From: Nocardia tenerifensis NBRC 101015 | GTDB taxonomy: Bacteria; Actinomycetota; Actinomycetes; Mycobacteriales; Mycobacteriaceae | Assembly: GCF_000308715.1 (NCBI RefSeq) | Contig: NZ_BAGH01000615.1 | Location: 62,001 to 126,000 of the forward strand | DNA: 64,000 bases | Reading direction: 5' to 3' | Part shown: positions 18,228 to 26,688 of the stretch, in pieces | How positions within the stretch are numbered: position 1 is the first letter of the stretch | How the letters are laid out: each line of letters starts with the position of its first letter | Program-made: the position numbers and the translations under genes | Notes under the pieces: generated by a model | What the model was told of the DNA's origin: nothing | Database searches by the model: none | Seen by the model: the letters and a program-made list of their open reading frames with translations, nothing else

Positions 18228-19439
18228 TCAGCCCAACTCCAGTAACGGCGATGGATCGGGGCTGATGGCGCGCACCGCGATATCTCGGCTGCGCAGATCC
18301 GTGAATGTCGCGGTGAGCAGCTCGGATCCGGCGGCCTGCACGGTGGTGACGTGGGTCAGGTCGAGGTCGATTCTGCTGAGCGGATAGGTCGCGGCCATCT
18401 CCTGGAGGTGGCGCACGATCCGTTCGGCGCTGATGAAATCGACTTCGCCCTGCAATTGGACGTTCAATACCTCGTCGTGCAGGTCGGAGGCGGCGATCGG
18501 GGAACGATGCCCGGTCGGTGCGGTGAAGACGTGCAGTCCGAAACGCTGAGACATCTCGTGCAGCGCGGCTTTTCCGCGCACACTGTTGCCGCCCGCATCC
18601 AGGCGCGGGCTGAAGACGCCGATGCCGAATTCGCCGGGCAGCGCCGACACGATGCCGCCGCCGACACCGCTCTTGGCGGGCAAACCGACCTGAACCATCC
18701 ACTCGCCGCTGGCATCGTACATACCGCATGTCGACATCACCGACAGCGTGATGCGGGCGATCTCGGCGTCGATCACGCTCCGTTTGGTGACGGGGTTGAC
18801 GCCGCCGTTGGCGAGGGTGGCGGCCATGACGGCGAGGTCGATGGCCGTGACGCGCAGCGCGCATTGCCGGAAATAGGTGTCGGTGACCTCCTCGACCGGT
18901 CCGGCGAGAACCCCTTGCGACAGGGTGAGATAGGCCAGGGCGCGGTTGCGGTCACCGGTCGCGGATTCGGAGGCGTAGACCGCCTCGTCGACGCCGAGTT
19001 CCCGTCCGGCGAAGGCGAAGAGCGTCGCCTGGATGCGCGCGAACTTTTCCGCGCGGTCCGCGCCGGCGACGAGCGCGGTGGTGACGATGGCGCCCGCGTT
19101 GATCAACGGATTGGCCGGTCGGCCGGTATCGGGTTCCAGGCTGATGGCGTTGAACGGCTCACCGCTGGGCTCGAATCCGACGTGCCGGGTGACCGCGGCC
19201 AACCCGAGATCGCTGAGGGCCAGCGCGTAGACGAACGGCTTGGACACCGACTGGATGGTGAACTCGGTTTCGCTGTCGCCCGCATGATAGATATCGCCGT
19301 GCAGGCTGACCATCGCCGCGCCAAGGGAATTCGGGTCCACGGACGCCAATTCGGGAATATAGTCCGCGACTGTGCCCGTGTGATTCGGGGACAAACGGTG
19401 CAGCAGATTCGTCAGCGCGGTGGTGACAGGATCGTCCAT
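18228..19439 (-). CDS. glsA: glutaminase with C-terminal STAS domain
   Basis: 403 aa from ATG 19439. The open frame continues upstream, but that part overlaps the transporter remnant in another frame and looks non-coding. Residues 1-~305 are a serine-dependent glutaminase: SVSK (Ser64-Lys67), NPLINAGAI, the ESATGDRNRALAY segment, and GLPAKSGVGGGI. The last ~95 residues form a STAS-like domain (VEFI-type start VDFISAERIVRHLQ, LSRIDLDLTHVTTVQ). It converts glutamine to glutamate and ammonia. The upstream AGCS transporter gene ends 44 nt before it, so they were probably one operon. Confidence 0.9.
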   Translation of the reverse strand: MDDPVTTALTNLLHRLSPNHTGTVADYIPELASVDPNSLGAAMVSLHGDIYHAGDSETEFTIQSVSKPFVYALALSDLGLAAVTRHVGFEPSGEPFNAISLEPDTGRPANPLINAGAIVTTALVAGADRAEKFARIQATLFAFAGRELGVDEAVYASESATGDRNRALAYLTLSQGVLAGPVEEVTDTYFRQCALRVTAIDLAVMAATLANGGVNPVTKRSVIDAEIARITLSVMSTCGMYDASGEWMVQVGLPAKSGVGGGIVSALPGEFGIGVFSPRLDAGGNSVRGKAALHEMSQRFGLHVFTAPTGHRSPIAASDLHDEVLNVQLQGEVDFISAERIVRHLQEMAATYPLSRIDLDLTHVTTVQAAGSELLTATFTDLRSRDIAVRAISPDPSPLLELG

Positions 19440-19483
19440 GGCCAAGCACCTTTCGGAGGTCGACAGCTCACCGGAGGTCCCAA

Positions 19484-20275
19484 TCAGGTCGTCGGCGCGG
19501 GATGATGCCCGCCCGGCACGCTCCACACCCCGCCGGGCACCGACCGAGGGAGCGTGCTTTCCTGAAAGACCGGGCGTCGGCGTCCGCGACACTGGTCGTC
19601 CCAGTCGCTGATGGCCGCCCGCGCTTGCGAGAACAGCAGCACGACCGTCAACGCCGCCATGGGTACCGCGACCGTCCGCGCGTCCACCCGGGTCGCTCCG
19701 CTGATCGCGTCGGTGATCGTGCTCGCCTGAACCATGACGAACGCGCACCCGACCGCGACGACGAACAGCACGGCGAACACGCGCGCGGCCCGCACCGCGC
19801 CCAGCCCCTTCTCCAGGTAGAACGCCGGACCGCCGCGGAACGAACCATCCGCGAGTGGTTCCTTATAGATCTGCGCGAGCGTGTTCTCGACGACCGAGCA
19901 CGCCATGCTCAGCGCGGCGACCACCCACATCCACAGCATCGCGCCGGGGCCTCCGACGACGAGCGCGACCGCCATCCCGGCGATGTTCCCGGTTCCGGTG
20001 CGGGCGGCCAACCCGACGCAGAAGGCCGCGAATCCCGAGATCGCCTGGGTGTCGCGCTGCGCCGCATCGTCGTCGGTGAACAGGCCGGTGCGCAGGGAAA
20101 GGCTTGCGGCGGAGGCGAATCGCCTGAACTGGACGGCGCGGGTGCGCACGGTGAAATACAAACCCGCGGCGATGAGCAATGGTGCGACTATCCAGAGATA
20201 AACGATGTCGGAAACGCCGGTCAGCCAGTCGTGGCGGAACCATTCGAAGTCTGCGGCGAACACCGGGTTCTCCAT
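19484..20275 (-). pseudogene. AGCS-family sodium:amino-acid symporter with internal deletion
   Basis: 263 aa from ATG 20275. Residues 1-~225 match the start of the alanine/glycine:cation symporter family (VSDIVYLWIVAPLL, GLAARTGTGNIAGMAVA, GGPGAMLWMWV, RGGPAFYLEKGLG). The family is usually about 450-500 aa with 10-11 membrane spans. Here, after VVLLFSQARAAISDWDD, the sequence jumps to RRRPVFQESTLP, which looks like the family's cytoplasmic C-terminal tail. The middle and later transmembrane spans are missing while the frame is kept. This is best read as an in-frame internal deletion, so transport is unlikely. Confidence 0.7.
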
Positions 20276-20498
20276 CCGTGCAGGATAGAACGGGCAGAGC
20301 GCGAATCGACTGATGCACGCCGCGCGCCTCATCGGTGCGGTGCACACGTCCGTAAACCATTGCGGCTATCTCGGAGCGAATTGATCGGACGAGGACGCTC
20401 CGTGCGGTCCGAGGTGCCCCGGAATCGGCGGTGTCGTTGCGAGAATCCACCTCGGGTGTAGCGAACCCGTCGGGTCCGGACAGTCGCAGGAGGCCGAT

Positions 20499-21428
20499 AT
20501 GCCGACACACAAGCGCGTCAAACTGGCTCTCGGGAGCGGCGGCGCGCGCGGCTACGCCCACATCGGCGTGCTCGCCGAACTGCGAGAGCGCGGCTACGAG
20601 GTCGTCGGAGTGGCGGGCTCGTCGATGGGCGCCCTGGTCGGCGGCTTGCTCGCGGCCGGGCGACTGGACGAATTCACCAGTTGGGCAACGACTCTCGGGC
20701 AGTTCGAGGTCGTGCGCCTGCTCGATCCCGCGCTCGCCGAGCCGGGCGTGATCCGTGCCGCCAAGGTGCTCGGTCACCTCCGCGACCTGCTCGGCACCCT
20801 GCGCATCGAGGACCTGGCGATACCCTATGTCGCCGTCGCCACCGATCTCACCGCCGGCCGCTCGGTCTGGTTCCAGAGCGGCGACCTGGACTCCGCCATC
20901 CGTGCCTCGATCGCCATCCCTGGGTTCATCACGCCCGTGCTCGTCGACGGCCACGTCCTGGTGGACGGCGGCGTCCTGGACCCGCTCCCCGTCGTGGCCA
21001 CCATGGCCCTCGGCCCGGGCGATCTGACCATCGGCGTCGATCTCTCCGCCGCCCCGGACCCCGCCTACGACCGCATGCCGGCGCGTACCAACCGGCTCGG
21101 CCACTGGTTGCGAACACCCGCGCGCCGCCACGCCCGCCCGGACACCGAACCGCACCCCCTCGCCGGTGTCGGCGCCCTCGATGTCGCGCAGCGCGCCATC
21201 GACCTGATGCTGGCCGCGCTGACCCGCACGCACCTGGCCGCCCACCCGCCGGACCTCGTCATCGGTGTTCCGCTGAATGTTTGCGGCACAATGGATTTCC
21301 ATCGCGCCGAGGAGATGATCGCCGTCGGCCGCGCCCTCGCCGCCACGGCATTGGACGCGGTCGCCGATACCGGCCGAGATCCGGTAGCCGATGAGGAGCC
21401 CGGCGACGACTCCGCCGAGCGGCCGTGA
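20499..21428 (+). CDS. patatin-like phospholipase family protein
   Basis: 309 aa. The oxyanion loop GSGGARG is at residues 12-18. The nucleophile motif GSSMG has Ser42. The catalytic Asp lies in VLVDGGVLDPLP, the DGG/A motif. Homologues are lipid acyl hydrolases of the RssA/NTE type acting at membranes. No signal peptide is seen. The C-terminal ~30 residues are acidic and probably disordered. The upstream 223 nt hold no supported gene. Confidence 0.9.
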   Translation: MPTHKRVKLALGSGGARGYAHIGVLAELRERGYEVVGVAGSSMGALVGGLLAAGRLDEFTSWATTLGQFEVVRLLDPALAEPGVIRAAKVLGHLRDLLGTLRIEDLAIPYVAVATDLTAGRSVWFQSGDLDSAIRASIAIPGFITPVLVDGHVLVDGGVLDPLPVVATMALGPGDLTIGVDLSAAPDPAYDRMPARTNRLGHWLRTPARRHARPDTEPHPLAGVGALDVAQRAIDLMLAALTRTHLAAHPPDLVIGVPLNVCGTMDFHRAEEMIAVGRALAATALDAVADTGRDPVADEEPGDDSAERP

Positions 21429-21690
21429 TGGTTGCTATTTGGTTGCGATTATCGCCGAAGCGTGCGGCCCACTGCGCCGCGTCGCCCGTTCAAGGACGTA
21501 TTTTCGCAGCTCGTAGCGCGATCATCCTTGGTGGACAGGCTTCGACCGGGCTGCCTAGGCTCTGAACCTGTGGTTGCTGAGCCCGACGTCAGCGCCGACC
21601 GGTGGTGCGCTGTCGTTTGGGCGGATCCGGACGCCACGGAGCCCGGTTCACCCATTGATGTGTGAGAACGAATGCGACGGAGGAGCATCG

Positions 21691-22797
21691 ATGCTGCACA
21701 CCGACATTCCCACCCGCAGTGAGATTCAGGCCCTGGCCGCCGTCACGGACGACGTGTGCGTGTCGATCTACACACCCACCGAAGACGATGTCGCCGATCC
21801 GGAGCAGAGTCGAATTGCCTTCCGCAACCAGGCACGAGACGCACTCACCCACGTCAGCGGACCGGCCGACAACGAGCTCGAGCAGGCGTTCGACGATCTG
21901 CTCGAGGACGACGACTTCTGGCGGTTCCAATCCCGAACGCTCGTGGTGCTGGCGACCCCGACTCGGCTGCGGACATTTCGCCTGCCCAACCGCCTCGGCG
22001 CGGCGGTCGCCGTCGGCGACCGGTTCCTGATCAAACCGCTCTTGCGCGCGATCACCTTCCCGCAGACCGCGTTCATCCTGGCGCTGTCCGAAGGTGCGGT
22101 ACGACTGATCGAGATGACCGCGGACTCCGCCGCCCACGAGGTTCGGGTGCCCGGATTGCCCACCAGTGCAGCGGATTACGCGAACAAGGCGTCGCTGAGC
22201 GATCGTGCGCCCAAGCGCCGCATCCAGGGCGGCGAGGGGCGCAAACTGCGGGTGCGGCAGTATGCCCGCGCCATCGACCAGGAGTTGCGCGCGGTGCTGG
22301 CGGGCCGCGACGTGCCGATGATTCTCGCCGCCGCCGAGCCGACCGACTCCCTGTTCCGTGCGGAGAACAGTTATCACGCACTGCTCGACGAGTCCATCTC
22401 CGGCAACCCGGAGACGTTGACCGACGACGAGCTCGGGACCCGGGCACGGGAGATCCTCGACCGGCACTACGAGTCCGAAATACGCGACTTCGCCGCGCTT
22501 TTCGACGCGCGCCGCTCCGAGTCGCGCGCCCTCACCGATACCGCCGACATCGCTCGCGCCGCCACGTTCGGCCAGATCGATACGGTGCTGGTCGATGTCG
22601 ACGCGGCGATACCCGGCACCCTCGCGCCGGAGGACGGCGCGATCACGAGGGAGGCGGACCCCGGCACCGAGACGCCGGGCATTCTCGACGAGATCGCGCG
22701 CCGCGTATTGCTCCATGGTGGAAAGGTTTTCGCGGTGCGCGCCGACGACATGCCCGAAACCACCACGGCGGCGGCCATTTTGCGCTACGCCGCCTGA
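21691..22797 (+). CDS. baeRF-like (bacterial archaeo-eukaryotic release-factor-like) protein
   Basis: 368 aa from ATG 21691 behind GGAGGA. The protein follows the conserved pattern I recall for the bacterial eRF1-like family: VCVSIYTPTED, DDFWRFQSRTLVVLATP, VGDRFLIKPLLRAI, FILALSEGAVRLIEM, RARAATFGQIDTVLVD-type C-terminal segment (ARAATFGQIDTVLVDVD) and DEIARRVLLHGG. These proteins have eRF1 domain 2/3-like folds and are proposed to act at ribosomes under stress, but the biochemical role is not established. The exact subfamily is from memory. An amidohydrolase starts 12 nt after it. Confidence 0.75.
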   Translation: MLHTDIPTRSEIQALAAVTDDVCVSIYTPTEDDVADPEQSRIAFRNQARDALTHVSGPADNELEQAFDDLLEDDDFWRFQSRTLVVLATPTRLRTFRLPNRLGAAVAVGDRFLIKPLLRAITFPQTAFILALSEGAVRLIEMTADSAAHEVRVPGLPTSAADYANKASLSDRAPKRRIQGGEGRKLRVRQYARAIDQELRAVLAGRDVPMILAAAEPTDSLFRAENSYHALLDESISGNPETLTDDELGTRAREILDRHYESEIRDFAALFDARRSESRALTDTADIARAATFGQIDTVLVDVDAAIPGTLAPEDGAITREADPGTETPGILDEIARRVLLHGGKVFAVRADDMPETTTAAAILRYAA

Positions 22798-22809
22798 CCG
22801 GACAACCCG

Positions 22810-24039
22810 ATGGTGACGGTTCTGGCCGGCGCGACGGTGTGGGACGGACTCGCGGACAATGCGATCGGTGTCCGCGACATCCTCGTCGAGGGTGCTCGGA
22901 TCAGCCGAATCGCCGAGGCGATTCCGGTGCCCGACGGCGCCGCGGTGATCGACCTCACCGGTCACACGGTCACCCCGGGATTCATGGACTGTCACACCCA
23001 CGTCACCATCACCCCTGCCCTGACTCCGGCCATCATGCGCTCGGCCACCGCGACCGCGCTGGCGACCATTCCGGTCCTGAAGACGTTGCTGCTCAACGGT
23101 TTCACGACGGTGCGCGACTTGATGACGGCCGATCGGTTATACAACACCGTCGACCTGCGCGACGCGGTCGCGGCCGGACTGATCGCGGGGCCGCGCATGC
23201 TCGTCGCGCCACATCTGATCTCGGCGCGCGGTGGGCACGGCGACTTCAGCGCGGTATTGGCCGACGAGTTCCAAGGTGATCCCCGGCTGCTGGAGCTCGC
23301 GGCCGCCGACGGGTGCGCGGAGATCCGATCGCGGGTGCGCACGGAGGTCCGCGCCGGGGCGGACTGGATCAAGTTCGGCGCGACCGGAGGCTTCTCCAGT
23401 CCCTCCGACGACCCGGCACAGACCACCTACTCCCAGGAAGAGATGGACGTGCTCGTCGCCACCGCCCGTGATCTGGGGGTGCCCGCCACGCCGCACTGTT
23501 ACGGCGACGAAGGGGTCCGGCGCGCCGTGCGGGCCGGGGTGCGCAGCATCGAACACGGCAACCTGGCCACCGCGGAGGCCTTGCGGCTCATGATCGACCA
23601 CGGCGTCTACCTGGTGCCCACCCAGTTCACCATCCTCGACGACGCGCGCCGGGTCGACGACGACGCCTACTGGGCGGACAAGCCCGCGTTCAAACGGCGC
23701 AAGTTCCGCTTTCACCGAAAAGCGTTGCTTGACTGTGCCGAACACGTCGCCGCCGCCGAGATCAAGCTCGCCTTCGGCACCGATGCCGGCATGTTCCCGC
23801 ACGGGGAGAACTGGCGCGAATTCCCCACGATGGTGTCCACCGGCATCAGCCCCGTACGCGCCCTGAAGGCCGCGACCAGCGTCGCCGCCGAGCTGCTCGC
23901 CCTCGACGATCTCGGCGTCCTCGCCCCTGGCAAAATCGCCGACATCATCGCCATGCCTGGCGACCCCTTCGCCGATATAGCGCTGACCGGTCGGGTCGAC
24001 TTCGTGATGAAGGAAGGCGTTGTCTACAAACGCCCCTGA
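22810..24039 (+). CDS. metal-dependent amidohydrolase (imidazolonepropionase/prolidase-like)
   Basis: 409 aa. It has the amidohydrolase architecture: a small beta domain (MVTVLAGATVWDGL), VTPGFMDCHTHVTI with the first metal-binding His pair, a likely carboxylated-Lys strand near WIKFGATGG, PHCYGDE, SIEHGNL, and FGTDAGMFPHG with the catalytic Asp. PGKIADIIAMPGDPF closes the beta domain. Members hydrolyse cyclic amides, dipeptides or organophosphates. It is cotranscribed with the baeRF-like gene (12-nt spacer). Confidence 0.85.
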   Translation: MVTVLAGATVWDGLADNAIGVRDILVEGARISRIAEAIPVPDGAAVIDLTGHTVTPGFMDCHTHVTITPALTPAIMRSATATALATIPVLKTLLLNGFTTVRDLMTADRLYNTVDLRDAVAAGLIAGPRMLVAPHLISARGGHGDFSAVLADEFQGDPRLLELAAADGCAEIRSRVRTEVRAGADWIKFGATGGFSSPSDDPAQTTYSQEEMDVLVATARDLGVPATPHCYGDEGVRRAVRAGVRSIEHGNLATAEALRLMIDHGVYLVPTQFTILDDARRVDDDAYWADKPAFKRRKFRFHRKALLDCAEHVAAAEIKLAFGTDAGMFPHGENWREFPTMVSTGISPVRALKAATSVAAELLALDDLGVLAPGKIADIIAMPGDPFADIALTGRVDFVMKEGVVYKRP

Positions 24040-24181
24040 CCTGCCTGTCCGAACTAGAGCGGCACGCACCCTCCAGCTATTGCCCGGCTATCGATCGGTG
24101 AGTAGGGTCGAGGGTAGCGAGTCATTCATAGAGGACTTATGGAACCGGGCCGTAGCGCCCCCGCATAGGAAACTCGGGACA

Positions 24182-24373
24182 ATGACATTTTCCGCAGTGC
24201 TCGATTTCGACACGCTTTTCGGTCCACCGAGTGAATGCCCGGACTGCGGTTCGGTCGCCGTAGGCATCGTCCACGACCACGGCGACACCCGGTTCCACTG
24301 TCGGGATTGCGGTACAGATTGGCCGTGGGCGGATGCGGAAGGGCGCGCCAGCGGGTCGGACGTGCGGGTGTAG
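24182..24373 (+). CDS. small zinc-ribbon protein
   Basis: 63 aa from ATG 24182. Two CxxC knuckles (ECPDCGS and FHCRDCGT), 17 residues apart, predict a single zinc ribbon. An upstream in-frame extension to 24020 overlaps the amidohydrolase and has no support. Function unknown; could be a nucleic-acid or protein-binding adaptor. Confidence 0.6.
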   Translation: MTFSAVLDFDTLFGPPSECPDCGSVAVGIVHDHGDTRFHCRDCGTDWPWADAEGRASGSDVRV

Positions 24374-24396
24374 ATCCCGGTTAGAACGTTTCCCGC

Positions 24397-24840
24397 CTAT
24401 GCCGAGGGCATCGCCATCAACGTCGCCTGCATGAGAGCGATCGGCCGCGACTCGTCCTTGTCGGACACGACCTCCGCGGTGCAAATCGTGAGCGTCCGTC
24501 CGGCGCGAACCACCGTCGCCGTCGCGCGAAAAAACGCACCCACGGCCGGGCTCATGAGGTTCACCTTGAACTCGACGGTGAGGATGTCGCGATCGGGCGG
24601 CTGCATGGACATCGCCGCGTAGCCGCACGCCGAGTCGGCCAAGGTCGTGATGGCGCCCGCGTGGACGAACCCGTTCTGCTGGCAGAGGTCCGCACGGAAC
24701 GGCAGCTGGAGCGTCACCCGCCCCGGGCCCAGGTCGGCCACCGTGATCCCCATCGTGGTGAGCAGGGTCTGTCGCCCGATGCTCTCGCGCAACCGCTGGT
24801 CCTGCTCGCGGCTCAACGCGCCGTCCTCGATGACCGTCAT
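24397..24840 (-). CDS. PaaI-type hotdog thioesterase
   Basis: 147 aa. Single hotdog fold with the PaaI pattern: LPFRADLCQQNGFVHAGAITTLADSACGYAA, in which the QNGFVHAG loop and the HAG-x-(I/L)-x-x-L-A-D helix carry the active-site residues. It hydrolyses acyl-CoA thioesters, typically aryl or medium-chain. It is monocistronic and convergent with the zinc-ribbon gene. Confidence 0.85.
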   Translation of the reverse strand: MTVIEDGALSREQDQRLRESIGRQTLLTTMGITVADLGPGRVTLQLPFRADLCQQNGFVHAGAITTLADSACGYAAMSMQPPDRDILTVEFKVNLMSPAVGAFFRATATVVRAGRTLTICTAEVVSDKDESRPIALMQATLMAMPSA

Positions 24841-24960
24841 GCGCGCATCCTAAACCGGGCCGGTGGCTCGGAACCCTGCCGATCCGGCACAGCACCCATC
24901 GACGCGTAAGCCGTGCCAGTGTGCGCGGACTCCCAGCATTTGGCAGGCGCTGCGGCAGGC

Positions 24961-25386
24961 TCAACGGTTCGTCTCGGCCTCGGGAGGTCGCCCTGCACGG
25001 GTCAGGTGGGTGGGGAAGGGGGCTCGGTCCGGGGCGACCCAGCCGGTGCGGGCGGCGGTGCTGGCCAAGGTGGAGGGTTGGTAGAAGCGGATCAGTAGGC
25101 GTTTGTCGAGCAGCTCGGGGTTGCGGTCGATGAAGTCGGCGAAATCGTCGGCGGGTGTGTGCCGGAGGTGGTGGGCGACCAGGTGGACCCAGGCTCGGCT
25201 GACGGTGGAGTTGTACTTCTGGGGCACGCCGGCGTAGCGGGCCGTGCTTCGCAGACCGTCGTCGACCAGTGCGATGGTCTGGTGAATTCCGAACCGCCGC
25301 AGGGCCAGCCAGGTGACGTGCACGTGCTCGCGGTGGCCGAACCGTTCGGCCGGCACCTCGGCTACCAGGTCGTCGAACGCCGTCAT
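24961..25386 (-). CDS. conserved-looking His-rich protein, coupled to MarR
   Basis: 141 aa. I do not recognise the family. The N-terminal part has a His cluster (FGHREHVHVTWLAL), then helices with further His (WVHLVAHHLRH), then FIDRNPELLDKRLLIRFY. The spacing of His residues suggests a metal- or haem-binding helical protein, but this is inference. Its ATG overlaps the stop of the MarR gene by 4 nt (ATGA), so it is translated with the regulator and is the likely MarR target. Confidence 0.6.
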   Translation of the reverse strand: MTAFDDLVAEVPAERFGHREHVHVTWLALRRFGIHQTIALVDDGLRSTARYAGVPQKYNSTVSRAWVHLVAHHLRHTPADDFADFIDRNPELLDKRLLIRFYQPSTLASTAARTGWVAPDRAPFPTHLTRAGRPPEAETNR

Positions 25387-25808
25387 GACTTCGCCAGCGC
25401 TTTCAGCACCCGTCGTGTGTCCGCGATGGCCCGCGCCGAAAGACCCTCCAGCAGACGGCCTTCCAGTTCGACCATCGCCTGCCGGACCGCCTTGGCGGCC
25501 GCCGTCCCCGCAGGGGTGAGCTCGATCAGCACGGCACGCCGGTCGCCTCGGCGGGTTCCCCGCGTGATGAGGTCTTTGCGCTCCAAACGGTCGAGCACCC
25601 CGGTGAGCGTGGTGGGGCGGATGCCGATGGCCGCGCCCAGCTCCGAGACCGTGCGGCCGTCGCCCTCGGCGAGATTGGCCAGCGCATTGGCCTCGGAGTC
25701 TGTCACATCCAGGTCGACCATCTGCGCGGCCAGCTCTTGCAGGGTCGCGTGAGTGGCTCGCTGCAGGGTCAGCAGCAGTGGCTCAGCTACTACGGATTCG
25801 TACTTCAC
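25383..25808 (-). CDS. MarR-family transcriptional regulator
   Basis: 141 aa, GTG start. Winged helix-turn-helix with the MarR pattern: LDVTDSEANALANLAE, TVSELGAAIGIRPTTLTGVLDRLERKDLITRGTRRGDRRAVLIELTP is spread over residues ~37-95, including the DRR wing. Dimer helices flank it. It overlaps the downstream His-rich gene and has an inverted repeat over its own start, so it is probably autoregulated. Confidence 0.9.
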   Translation of the reverse strand: MKYESVVAEPLLLTLQRATHATLQELAAQMVDLDVTDSEANALANLAEGDGRTVSELGAAIGIRPTTLTGVLDRLERKDLITRGTRRGDRRAVLIELTPAGTAAAKAVRQAMVELEGRLLEGLSARAIADTRRVLKALAKS

Positions 25809-25832
25809 GGATATAGGTTATCCGAATCCGTA
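25791..25832. promoter_or_regulatory. probable MarR operator over the start codon
   Basis: Perfect 10-bp arms TACGGATTCG (25791-25800) and CGAATCCGTA (25823-25832). A nested repeat CGGATA-N5-TATCCG lies at 25808-25824. Together they cover the MarR start codon and its upstream site. Confidence 0.6.
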
Positions 25833-25875
25833 CTACATGGATAGGGTCACAATGCAGGCGTCGAACGGTCGTTGG

Positions 25876-26688
25876 TCAGAATCCGTGGGAGTGGATCCAG
25901 TCGAGGTAGCGGTCGAGCCAGGTGTCGCACGGCAACCCCTGCGGGCCCTCGGCGAAGCCGTGGCCGCCGCGCTCGTAGACGTGCATCTCCACCGGGCGGC
26001 CGGCGTTACGCCAAACCTGTTGTAAGGCAAGGTTTTGGCCGACCACCTGCTCGTCGTCGGCGGCGAAGCAGAGGAACAGAGGCGGCGCGCCAGATGGGAC
26101 GCGGTAGCCGTGCCAGATGGCGGGATAGATCGGCGCGGCGAAATCGGGCCGCGCGGCCGCGTCGGGATCGGTGGCGGCGGCCAGGGCGAGCAGGCCGCCC
26201 GCCGAGAAACCGAGGACGCCGATCCGGTGCGGGTCGAGCCCCTCTGCGGCGGCGCGGGCGCGGACCACCCGAATGGCCTGCCGGACATCGGGAATCGGTA
26301 CGTGGGAGTGGGCTTTGATCGCGTCGATGCTGTGCCCGCCCCAGTCCCGCAGGAACTCCTCGTCGGGGATCGGGGTGGGGAGCAGGCGATATCGCAGCAC
26401 GAAGGCCGTGATGCCCTCTTGGGCCAGTCGTTCCGCGATCTCGGTCCCGGTCTCGGTGAGGGTGACGAAACTGCCTCCCGGACAGATGATTACGGCGGTG
26501 CCGGTGGCCCGGCCCGGCGCGGGGCGATGGACCGTCAGCGCCGGTTGTGCGACATTGCGGATCACCGCGAAGTTCCGGCGTCCCTGCAACTCGGGGATGA
26601 CGGTCAACTGACCGTAGGGTGTCGGATCTCGCTGCGGGTCCGGTGCGTCCGGTGACAGGGGAACGAGTTCTGCTACGGCGTGGGTCAT
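25876..26688 (-). CDS. alpha/beta hydrolase (esterase/lipase-like)
   Basis: 270 aa. CPGGSF is the oxyanion loop (HGGG-like), VLGFSAGGLLAL the nucleophile elbow (Ser in GFSAG), FLCFAADDEQV the acid, and ERGGHGF the catalytic His. The family covers carboxylesterases and acetyl-xylan-esterase-like enzymes. Its ATG overlaps the stop of the PEP-synthase-like gene by 4 nt, so it is the third gene of a TetR-led operon. Confidence 0.85.
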   Translation of the reverse strand: MTHAVAELVPLSPDAPDPQRDPTPYGQLTVIPELQGRRNFAVIRNVAQPALTVHRPAPGRATGTAVIICPGGSFVTLTETGTEIAERLAQEGITAFVLRYRLLPTPIPDEEFLRDWGGHSIDAIKAHSHVPIPDVRQAIRVVRARAAAEGLDPHRIGVLGFSAGGLLALAAATDPDAAARPDFAAPIYPAIWHGYRVPSGAPPLFLCFAADDEQVVGQNLALQQVWRNAGRPVEMHVYERGGHGFAEGPQGLPCDTWLDRYLDWIHSHGF

